A stretch of DNA of 64,000 nt from Pleurocapsales cyanobacterium LEGE 10410 (lineage in GTDB: Bacteria; Cyanobacteriota; Cyanobacteriia; Cyanobacteriales; Xenococcaceae). The stretch is taken from assembly GCA_015207195.1 (NCBI GenBank), contig JADEXJ010000008.1, forward strand, positions 1 to 64,000, read 5' to 3'. Positions within the stretch are counted from its first letter, which is position 1. Every line of letters begins with the position of its first letter. This document shows, in pieces, positions 54,826-63,500 of this stretch. Both the position numbers and the translations under genes were made by a program. The notes beneath the pieces were generated by a model. That model was not told the DNA's origin, did no database searches, and was given only the letters and a program-made list of their open reading frames with translations.

Positions 54826-55338
54826 TTAACGACGCAACCATTTAGAGGCGATCGCACCCAAAGCTGCACCAACTAGGGGGTTGCTGAGGAATTTAAGCAG
54901 TGCTGGCTGATCTGCCATTACTTCTTGGAAAATATCGGGATGGGAGTGATAGGTAAAGTTTGCCAGTTTGCTAACGTCATCCGCGTTCATCCGACTGGCG
55001 TGGTGACTGGATAAACCAAGCTGTCTTTCTAAATCTTTCTTGCTCAATCCTCTTTTATCTAGATGTTTAAAAAATTCTCTGGCTACATCGTCCCGTTCGT
55101 TTGGTTTGATTTTGGCGATCGCTTCGCGTAATTCTGGTTCCATCTGTTGCGGTGAGACGTTATCATGATGGAAAGCATTACGGAATAAACCGTGTCTTTC
55201 TTCTTTACTAGAACGATTGGCAAAATCGTCAAAATTATCATAATTATCTACATTAACGGGCGAGCCATCGAGGGATTCGACGTTACCGCCTGCTAAATCG
55301 TTCATTATCTGTCTTTTATATTTATCGCTGCTAGACAT
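54826..55338 (-). CDS. unknown 170-residue protein
   Basis: A soluble acidic protein with an amphipathic middle (ELREAIAKIKPNERDDVAREFFKHL) and a short hydrophobic C-terminal stretch (LVGAALGAIASKWLRR). LSKKDLERQLGLSSHHASRM looks like a small helical unit. I do not know the family. Genes for a lipoprotein and a CsbD protein lie upstream on the same strand, and ATG 55338 is preceded by AGGAGCAAG. Confidence 0.75.
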   Translation of the reverse strand: MSSSDKYKRQIMNDLAGGNVESLDGSPVNVDNYDNFDDFANRSSKEERHGLFRNAFHHDNVSPQQMEPELREAIAKIKPNERDDVAREFFKHLDKRGLSKKDLERQLGLSSHHASRMNADDVSKLANFTYHSHPDIFQEVMADQPALLKFLSNPLVGAALGAIASKWLRR

Positions 55339-55395
55339 ATCTTGCTCCTGAATTAATATTTTTTAATCGACATAATCTACGGCTTTGCTATCCAG

Positions 55396-55833
55396 CTAAA
55401 CTTGATATTCAATGTTGTTTGACTGTACGTCGTATTTAGCCGTCAAAATTCTTTCTTTATCTGGTGCATACATTAGGATAGTCAAATCTTGATTGGGGAA
55501 GTTTTGATGAAAACCCATAGTCAATGCCTTAGCTAGAGTCTTAACTTCTGTAGGTTTTACTTGTTCGGTAATAACCACACCGAGTTTGTTGTTGTCACGG
55601 ACGTAAGCATCACTAATTAGTCCTTGACTAGTGCTGACTACCCAATCACCAAATTTTTGTCCTGCAACACTATCTCCTCTTTCTAACTGAGTATAGGCAT
55701 TAGTTCTATCTAATGTAGGATTTGGCAGAGTCGCAGTTGTGCTGGAAGAGCATGCTGTAGCGGTGAATGTAACCGTAAAAGCTAATAAAGTAGCTATTAA
55801 AATACGTCGAATATTACTAAAATTTATTTTCAT
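55396..55833 (-). CDS. small lipoprotein of unknown function
   Basis: A 145-residue protein with a signal peptide and lipobox: a basic start (MKINFSNIRRI), hydrophobic LIATLLAFTVTFTA, then TATAC-SSS, so Cys would be lipidated. The mature part has no family I can name. It lies 57 bases upstream of the 170-residue gene on the same strand. Confidence 0.75.
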   Translation of the reverse strand: MKINFSNIRRILIATLLAFTVTFTATACSSSTTATLPNPTLDRTNAYTQLERGDSVAGQKFGDWVVSTSQGLISDAYVRDNNKLGVVITEQVKPTEVKTLAKALTMGFHQNFPNQDLTILMYAPDKERILTAKYDVQSNNIEYQV

Positions 55834-55880
55834 AAATTTGACTCCTGGTTTTGTCTATAGATGCAGTGTTTTCTCAAGCA

Positions 55881-55913
55881 AAAAAAGAGAAGGAACTGCT
55901 TGTTTCCTCTCTT
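55881..55913 (-). terminator. terminator of csbD
   Basis: Read on the minus strand, AGAGAGGAA pairs with TTCCTTCTCT (one bulge) and a T-run of six to seven follows. It lies 22 bases after the csbD stop. Confidence 0.8.
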
Positions 55914-55934
55914 GAAAATTGATGCTACTATTGC

Positions 55935-56117
55935 TTAGTCGATGGCATCTTTTGCTGCATCTTTAGTATCTTCGACGGCGTGCTGTGCAGATGCTTCACC
56001 TTGCTTGGCTTTACCTTCTGCTTGGTCTGCCTTGTCTCCAGTTACCTTGCCCATTGCTTCTTGGGCTTTACCTTCAATATTCTTAGCTGTAGCTTCGGCT
56101 CTATCTTCGGTACTCAT
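55935..56117 (-). CDS. CsbD-family stress protein
   Basis: A 60-residue hydrophilic CsbD-like protein. The repeated KNIEGKAQEAMGKVTGDKADQAEGKAKQ is diagnostic, with a short Asp/Ala/Lys tail. These proteins are induced by general stress; their function is not known. ATG 56117 is chosen over ATG 56162 because AGGAGG lies ten bases upstream and MSTEDRAEATAKNI is the usual start. Confidence 0.9.
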   Translation of the reverse strand: MSTEDRAEATAKNIEGKAQEAMGKVTGDKADQAEGKAKQGEASAQHAVEDTKDAAKDAID

Positions 56118-56536
56118 ATCAAGTTGCCTCCTGAGTTTTGTATTTGTTGTTACTAAATACAATAAACAATATATGTCAACTAATTAATCTGCCGAAAGTA
56201 ATATCTATTAATATTTTGATATAACAATTATCCAGATGTTTTGTATCACTAAAGATTTATAGTATTCATTTAATAAGTCTAACTTTAGATATAGGGATCG
56301 ATAGCTGCATTTATAACTTTAAACTATTGCTTTTTTGGCTTAATACCTACCCCAAAAAATTCCCTATCGAAAGAAGGACGAATCAGGAATCAAGATCAAT
56401 TAACCTATTGAGACATCAAAAATGTTGGTTTTGCTGGAATTATTCAAGAAGTAATTTTGATTGTTTAGTTCGCGAAATTTGGCGTTCTCTCGATTGAGAG
56501 TCGCTTGTAGAGATTAATTATTAAAGGTAAAAAATC
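56118..56536. other. spacer before the second repeat-protein gene
   Basis: This 419-base AT-rich spacer must hold divergent promoters of csbD and the large repeat gene. I see no repeat, hairpin or small gene. Confidence 0.4.
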
Positions 56537-59500
56537 GTGTTTAATAACGAAATAATGCTATTAGCACAAGTGCTGGTGAATCCTGAACCTGATATAGAGG
56601 CTATACAAGACACGGCTTTTGTATTTAATGGACCTCAGTTTTTTGCTGCATTGATAGCAGGGGTAGTCTTGGCTTTTGCCTTGCAACTACTCTTTACAAA
56701 TTTAGGTGTTGCTGCTGGGATCTCCATGGCTGGCGGTAGCTCTAGTTCTTCTAATCACGATGATAGTTCGGGAGGATTGGGCAGCACAATAAAAAAAATT
56801 GGTTTAGCAGTAGGTTTAGGCACTCTAGTCAGCGTTAGTTTAGCTCTATTTATTGCCAGTCTGTTAGCTGTCAAGCTGGGCTTATTTATCTCGCCTCTTT
56901 CGGGTGCAATTGTCGGTCTAGTTATTTGGGCAGCTTTCTTTGCTTTGATGGTATTGTTTAGCTCTCAAGCCCTTGGTTCGCTATTAGGTTCGGTGGTTAG
57001 TAGTGCTACTTCTGGGATGCAGTCAATCTTGGGTACAGCCACGGCTGCTATCGGTGCGGGTGCTGCAAGTAAACAAGTAGTAAATACTGCTGAAGCTGCT
57101 GCTGCTGCGGTAAGAAAAGAATTAGGCATGGCAATCGATCCTGTATCGATGCGTGAGAATGTGGAAGATTTCTTACAGTCTGTAAAACCCGCAGGTATAG
57201 ACCTGAACAGAATTGCTCAAGATTTTGAACAGCTACTGGACGATGAAAACTTACAGGAGATTGCCGATAGCGAGAGTCTGCGTAACGTAGACCGCAACAC
57301 TTTTGTTCAGTTGATTAGCGATCGCTCTGATATCTCCAAAAAAGACGCAGACCGTATTGCCGATAAGCTAGAGTCTGTCTGGAGAAAAACTACTAGGAAG
57401 TTGCCTTCTGGTGGCGACCCGATTAGCGATTTAACTAACTATTTAAAAACAGCTACCAGAGAACAGCTTACAGGAACAGATCTGGGCGATAAAATCGACT
57501 CCTTAACTAGCAAAATCGGTCAAAGTAGTGGCTCGCAATCTAGTAACCCAGTAATGAAGGCTGCAACTTCTTTCGGTGCAAGCAGTCTAGCCAATATAGT
57601 TATGGGTAGAAAAGACTTGTCAGACTTTGATATTAATAAAATTACCGACAAGCTACAAAAGCTACAGGGACAACTAGGCGAACAAACTGACAAAGTAGCC
57701 TCTCAGGTAGGACTAAAAGAAGCGGATGAAACTACCGTCAAAAGAGATATTAGAAACTATCTTGATAATGCCTATCCTTGGCAGCTAAAGCAACCAAACC
57801 TTGATCGCGAGTTTCGTAATTTAATCTACGATCCTGCTGCCGATCCCCTGGCTGTCGCTAACGAACTAAGACAAATCAACCGTTCTTACTTTGTCGATCT
57901 TCTCAAGCAAAAAGGAATGCTGTCTCAGGCTCAAATTCGCAGCACCGCCAATATTTTGGAGGCGATTCGTTTAGAAGTGATCGCCACGGCAGAAGCAGCC
58001 CATGCGCGGGAGAAAAGTATTGAATTGATGGCAGAAGTAGAAGCATATTTAACTACTACTCCCAAAGAAAACTTTACCCCCGAAAAAATTCAGCTTGAAT
58101 TTAAGCCGATCTTAGAAGATTTTGATGCTAGCTATGAAGAGTTAAGTACTCGTCTGGCAGTTTTAGATCGTCCTACCCTAGAGAGAATGCTAGAGTTGCG
58201 TAACGATATGGAGGGAATTGAGGCTTCTGCTATCGTTGGCGAGTTAGAGTTAGCTCGCGATCGCACCCTTGAAGATTCCCAGAAAAACCTTGGTCAAGCT
58301 CAAGCTACGGCAGATCGACAATGGCTACAGGTTCAATCATATCTTAGAGACACTGGCAGGGGCGAACTCAATCCTGAAGGGATCAAACGAGAGCTACAGT
58401 TGATGCTCAGAAATCCTCAAGCAGGAAGTTCGGCATTAAAAGCCAGATTAGCCAACTTCAACCGCGATACCCTGGTTCAACTTCTAAATCAACGCCAAGA
58501 TTTAGACGAAGAGCAAATTGAAGAGGTAATTGATAGCGTTGAAGGTACTTGGATGCAGGTGGTTACAGCACCTCAGCAGCTGGCGGGCAAAGCGCAGGAA
58601 CAGTATGAGCAAGCGACTTCGGCGATCGCCGATTATCTGCGTAAAACTGGCAAGCCAGAACTCAACCCCAGAGGGATTGAACGCGATTTAACCTTACTGT
58701 TTAACAATCCCAAACTCGGTTCTAAAGCGATTCGTCAGCGTCTGGCAGCGATGGATCGCGATACTTTGGTACAGCTATTGGCACAACGCCGAGACTTAAG
58801 CGAGTCAGACGTTAATCAGGTAATTGATGACGTACAGTCTACTCTAAGCAAAATTGCTAAGGCACCCCGTCGTGCAGCCATTCGTACCCAAGAAGCAGTT
58901 CAAGATTTTCAAGGTGCGATCGCCGATTATCTCCGTTCTACCGATAAAGCAGAACTAAGCCCCGCGGGAATTAAACGTGATGTAGAATTATTACTTAACG
59001 ATCCTCGTGCTGGTGCCGAAAGTCTTAAAGATAGATTGTCACACTTCGATCGCGATACTCTGGTGGCGTTGCTAACTCAACGAGAAGATATCTCCGAAGA
59101 AGATGTCAATCAAGTGGTAGATCAGATCTTGTCCGTTAGAGACAACGTGATGTCGCAGCTACAAAAGGTTCAAGATGCAGTTCAATCAGTTGTAGATCGC
59201 ATTTTAGCAAGGGTTAAAGCCTATTTAGATAGCTTGGATCGTCCTGAACTTGCCTATGAAGGTATCAAGCGTGACGTTACCGTTATGTTTGACGATCCCC
59301 AGGCAGGTTTTGATGCTCTCAAAGACCGCTTTTCTAGCGTCGATCGCGATACTTTAGTAGCGATTATGAGTTCCCGTAACGATATATCCGAAGCGGATGC
59401 CAACCGCATCATCAATCAGATAGAGAGAACTCGCGATCGCGCCCTCCAGCGTGCCGAACGTTTCCAGAACGAAGCTGCAATGCGTATCGAGTCGGCTAAA

Positions 59501-59629
59501 AGACAGGCTGCGATGCAGGTAGAAGAAACCCGTAAAGCTGCTGCTGCTGCCTCTTGGTGGTTGTTTGCTACAGGCTTGGTTTCGGCGATCGCCTCTGCTG
59601 CTGCTGGTGCGATCGGCGTTACTGGTTAA
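56537..59629 (+). CDS. giant helical-repeat membrane protein (paralogue B)
   Basis: A 1030-residue protein with N-terminal helices (FFAALIAGVVLAFALQLLFTN and two more before residue 160), eight repeats, and a closing helix (ASWWLFATGLVSAIASAAAGA). The repeats are best seen at the end: for example YLRKTGKPELNPRGIERDL followed by MDRDTLVQLLAQRRDLSES, and YLRSTDKAELSPAGIKRDV with FDRDTLVALLTQREDISEE. The core (D/N)RDTLVxLLxxRxDhS recurs four times almost unchanged. GTG 56537 or ATG 56555 could be the start. A terminator follows. Function unknown; it could be a membrane scaffold. Confidence 0.88.
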   Translation: MFNNEIMLLAQVLVNPEPDIEAIQDTAFVFNGPQFFAALIAGVVLAFALQLLFTNLGVAAGISMAGGSSSSSNHDDSSGGLGSTIKKIGLAVGLGTLVSVSLALFIASLLAVKLGLFISPLSGAIVGLVIWAAFFALMVLFSSQALGSLLGSVVSSATSGMQSILGTATAAIGAGAASKQVVNTAEAAAAAVRKELGMAIDPVSMRENVEDFLQSVKPAGIDLNRIAQDFEQLLDDENLQEIADSESLRNVDRNTFVQLISDRSDISKKDADRIADKLESVWRKTTRKLPSGGDPISDLTNYLKTATREQLTGTDLGDKIDSLTSKIGQSSGSQSSNPVMKAATSFGASSLANIVMGRKDLSDFDINKITDKLQKLQGQLGEQTDKVASQVGLKEADETTVKRDIRNYLDNAYPWQLKQPNLDREFRNLIYDPAADPLAVANELRQINRSYFVDLLKQKGMLSQAQIRSTANILEAIRLEVIATAEAAHAREKSIELMAEVEAYLTTTPKENFTPEKIQLEFKPILEDFDASYEELSTRLAVLDRPTLERMLELRNDMEGIEASAIVGELELARDRTLEDSQKNLGQAQATADRQWLQVQSYLRDTGRGELNPEGIKRELQLMLRNPQAGSSALKARLANFNRDTLVQLLNQRQDLDEEQIEEVIDSVEGTWMQVVTAPQQLAGKAQEQYEQATSAIADYLRKTGKPELNPRGIERDLTLLFNNPKLGSKAIRQRLAAMDRDTLVQLLAQRRDLSESDVNQVIDDVQSTLSKIAKAPRRAAIRTQEAVQDFQGAIADYLRSTDKAELSPAGIKRDVELLLNDPRAGAESLKDRLSHFDRDTLVALLTQREDISEEDVNQVVDQILSVRDNVMSQLQKVQDAVQSVVDRILARVKAYLDSLDRPELAYEGIKRDVTVMFDDPQAGFDALKDRFSSVDRDTLVAIMSSRNDISEADANRIINQIERTRDRALQRAERFQNEAAMRIESAKRQAAMQVEETRKAAAAASWWLFATGLVSAIASAAAGAIGVTG

Positions 59630-59702
59630 TTAGCCACTGTAAAAGAAAGCTAATAGCCAACAAAATAGCCAACAATTAACTAACAATAAATATTTGATTT
59701 GT

Positions 59703-59733
59703 AGACGTAGTTATTCATAGCTGCGTCTTTTTT
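59703..59733 (+). terminator. terminator of paralogue B
   Basis: AGACGTAG pairs with CTGCGTCT (one G-U pair) around nine bases, with six T residues after it. It lies 73 bases behind the stop codon. Confidence 0.85.
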
Positions 59734-59821
59734 ATTCGGATGCCGTTGTAATCGCTTGCCAAAACTCCTCTATAGTCGTTCTAATTAATTTCCTTGTGAT
59801 TCAACAACGCTATTAGACAAA

Positions 59822-59897
59822 GGGCTAGCCCGCATGTTGCGCGTGCGACGCGGAGCTATATCCGAAGGTGTATCCTTTAGGAGTCCTTTAGGACTCC
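59822..59897. repeat. palindromic CTTTAG-type repeat abutting the Tn3 fragment
   Basis: The block contains TCCTTTAGGAGTCCTTTAGG and the perfect inverted repeat GGAGTCC-TTTA-GGACTCC (59880-59897). It resembles the CTTTAG repeats near 21.7, 26.3 and 33.6 kb, though the first half has drifted. It supplies the stop codon of the truncated transposase frame. Confidence 0.65.
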
Positions 59898-60250
59898 CCG
59901 TCTCCCCGTCCCCCGTCAAAAGCAGTTACCTGAAAATAAGCTCGAATTACCTTTTTATGACGATATAACGTTCGAGATTGGTCGTAGCCTAGATTTATCT
60001 TCTCGGACAGTTTCAGATAATCTCGCAAATAGTTGGTAATATCCTGGGAGATTTGCTCTAATTTTGGAAAGTAACCTAATCTCTGAAAGGATTTAAGCAA
60101 AACCATCAGGTTAAAGAAATTACTGTCTCCCTGAGTACGGTCGCGGGCAAAAGCTATTTCTGTTGAAGTGGGAGTATAGGTTTTTTGAAGTTGAGCTTGA
60201 GTATAATAACGCTTAAAACGAGGATAAGCCGTTCTTTCAATAGAAGCCAC
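59888..60250 (-). pseudogene. N-terminal fragment of a Tn3-family transposase
   Basis: A 120-residue frame that covers only the DUF4158-type N-terminus of Tn3 transposases: SIERTAYPRFKRYYTQAQL, YTPTSTEIAFA, LMVLLKSFQRLGYFPKLEQI and TLYRHKKVIRAYFQVTAF. The homology ends at about QVTAF, and the next residues come from the palindromic repeat. The DDE domain (about 850 residues) is missing, so it is inactive. The 110 bases or so upstream show no terminal inverted repeat that I could recognise. Confidence 0.85.
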
Positions 60251-60502
60251 GAAGCTAGAAAAGTCAGGATAAGTTTACCGAAAAAGTATTATCTCCTGAT
60301 TTGGGGTCTTGCACATGTGAGATTCTAAACATTTTCTTAGCTTGACTTAATCATCACTTCACAAAACCAAGATTTTTTTCTATTCAGATAAAAAGTCGAT
60401 GAAGCCGTTGTGAAAACATAGACGTTGCCTATTACTGCTGTTATCAAAGTAAAAATAATTAAAACATTTAAGTAGTCTTAATTACTACTTATGCTAATAA
60501 TT

Positions 60503-60531
60503 CTTTGCCTATGCAAAGTGTCTTTGCATAG
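60503..60531 (+). promoter_or_regulatory. two mutually exclusive hairpins before the giant surface protein gene
   Basis: The sequence holds CTTTGC-CTAT-GCAAAG-TGT-CTTTGC-ATAG. The centre GCAAAG can pair with the CTTTGC on its left or with the one on its right; the right pairing extends to a perfect ten-base stem CTATGCAAAG/CTTTGCATAG. It ends 54 bases before ATG 60585. Either an operator or an RNA switch in the leader is possible. The surrounding 60251-60584 spacer is otherwise AT-rich and featureless. Confidence 0.6.
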
Positions 60532-60584
60532 CGCAGTTTTACCTTGTCTTTTATTTGTTTCTACTATTACCCTGCTTCTATAAA

Positions 60585-63500
60585 ATGATGACTACCGATA
60601 ACATCTTTGGCAACGATATCTTAAGCGGAGATTTAAATACCAGCTTAGTCCCCGAACTGGGAACTGAAGATACATCTTTAGGCATAACGCCTTCTGAAGG
60701 TAGTTTCTCAGATCCACTGAATCAAGAATTGTCTTTAACTAAAGCAGAAATAGTTATTGATGAAAATGAAAACACTATCGACAATAGTTCATCATTTAAT
60801 AATTCTTCATCGCTAAATAGTATTTCTCTATTCAGCATCGATCCCTTAACTGGTGAAGCTAACAAATCCCAAGTAAATAATATAGATCTTAGCGATACTT
60901 CCTTTGCACCACCCCAAAGCGAATTAGAGTTGCTGGGTGGTTTTGGTGATGTCGATGGCAAAAATGATGTTCCTTTAGAAATTAAGGATGCTGATGGCAA
61001 TGTAGTAGAAACCTTTTCTCTTACTGGTGAAGGACAAGCTTCTCTTTATCGCGATGAAGAATATCAGTATATTTTCTTTTCAGGTGTAGATGAAACAACT
61101 AAGGTAGATATCTCTTCTACTAGCAATATCAAGTTTGGCGATTATATTGGTGATTCATTAAGGATTGAAACAGCAGGCAGTATTGAAGGTGGTGATATTG
61201 TTCTAAATGAGCCTGATGAAACTGGGCTGGTACTGAAGTCTGGAGTAGAAAGTACTAAACAAACTAATTCTACCAATACTATTTTAGATGGCTATGAAAT
61301 TGTAGATTTAGGTAATGTTGAACTAACAGATCTCAACAATTTAGGTCAAGCCGTAGGTCATGGAAGTTTTAATGGTGGAAGAGAAAAAGGATTCTTCTAT
61401 GATGGTTCTGAACTTAATATTATTGATAGATATGACTCCAGCCGACTTTATGCTCTAAATGATTCAGCTGATTTGGTTGGAGAACATGATGGCTTTAACC
61501 CTTTCTACACTAGAAATAATCAGTTTATTGAACCTGACCCCAGAACTGCTGGAAATGCTCAGTTTGAGTTTCTAAGAGATCTCAACAATTTGGGTGTCGC
61601 AGTGGGTTATTTATATACCTTCACAGGCGATTCATTTGCCTTGTTTCACCAAAATGGTAGAGGCATAATGGCTGGAGAAGAGAATAGAGCGTATGGTATC
61701 AACGATTTAAACCAGATAATTGGTTATAATGGCACGACCAATCAATCTTATCTTTATTACGGTGGGGCAATTACACAGTTAGAAAATCTGCCAGGAAATA
61801 ACTATAGTTTTGCTCACGACATCAATAATCTAGGTCAAATTGTTGGAGTAACATCAGATGGTAATGGCAATACAGAAGCATTCTTCTATGAGAACGGAGA
61901 CATGCAAAGTATTGGAGTAGAGACAGGTGTTGGAAGTTCTCAAATTGGCAGCAAATACTTTGCTTACGACATTGGAATCAATGACCAAAGCCAGGTTGTC
62001 GTGACATCCTCCAATTCAGAACCTTTTCTTTACCAGAATAATGAGCTAACTAATCTTAATGACTTAATTGCGCTTGAGTTTAGTGAAGCAGGATGGGTTC
62101 TAAATTCTGTTAAAGAAATCAACAACCAGGGTCAAATTATTGGTCAAGCTACGTTTATGGGTATGAATCGTGGAGTAATTCTTAATCCTTCTTTAATTGC
62201 TTCTCCAAACGATGACTACATAAATATTGGCAATATTTCTACATTTGGCGATACTGTTCTCTTACAAGGTAATGAAATAACTCTTACTGGAAACGCCATT
62301 ACTACTGCTGGTGGAGAAATTACCTTCAGTGGTGCGACTACAGTTGATGGCAATCTAACTATTGATTCTTCGGTAATTGAAGATGAAGTTATTACTGGTG
62401 GTGGCGATATTACTTTCACTGGTACTGTTAATGGTAGTCAAAATCTAACTCTTAAAGCAGGAACGGGTAATATTCTCTTTAGTGATGTAGTAGGAAGTAA
62501 TGCTACTTTCACCAATGTTGCTGTTGAGGGTGCTGGTTCGGTAACCATAAACAAAGATCTAGCAGTTGATGGCAATCTAAGTTTAGAAGTCATCGATGAT
62601 GTTACTACTGCCAACTTATCTGCTGCTGGTTTAGTTAATATTTCACTGGGTAAGGTAGGCGACGAAGTTTATCCTTCTACTGGCAATGTCACTACAGGAA
62701 ACATCAATGCTTTAGGTATAGAAGTTCTCAACAACGGTAACTTTACTGCTGGAAATCTTACTACTACTGATGGCGATATTGATGTAATCTCTCTAAATCA
62801 GCTTAATGTCGGTCAACTTACTGCTAATAATGGTGCGGTAGATTTAATTAGCGGTACGGCGAGAATTACCGTTAATGGTACAGTTCAAGGCGATAACGGT
62901 TTTATTGCTTTAGCGCAGCAAGATATTGTTACTAACGAAATTACATCTAGCAAAGATGCGGTAATTCTCAAGTCAAGTCAGGGGGCAGTAACGGTTAACG
63001 GTACGGTTACGGCTTTTGGTGATGCTTCCTTGGCTGCTGCTGGTAATGTAACGGTGAGTGCTGTTACTTCAAATGATGAAGGTGTTGCTCTGATTAGTGC
63101 CACTGGTACAGTCAATTTTGGGGGAGCAATATCTAGCATGGAAGATGTGACTGTTGCTTCTGCACAGAGTTTAACTATAAAGCAGAAAATTAAAGCTGAA
63201 CTAGGTTCTATTGCTTTGGGTAGTACTGAAGGTTCTGTAACCGTCGATGTACCTCTTGTCACGGCGATAGGCGTTAACATTGCTGCTAAACAGAATGTCT
63301 TGACTAGAAGAATTCGTACTTATGGTGGTGATGTAATTATTGATGCCGAACGGGGAACGGCAACTATTAAAGGTAAGGTTAACAGTCGTGGGGGTGATAT
63401 TTCTATCTCTGCTTTGGGTAGAGTTAGGACTAAAGATATTATCTCTCGAAGTGGTGATGTTTCCGTGATTAGCGACACTGGTTTAGCTAGAACGGGATAC

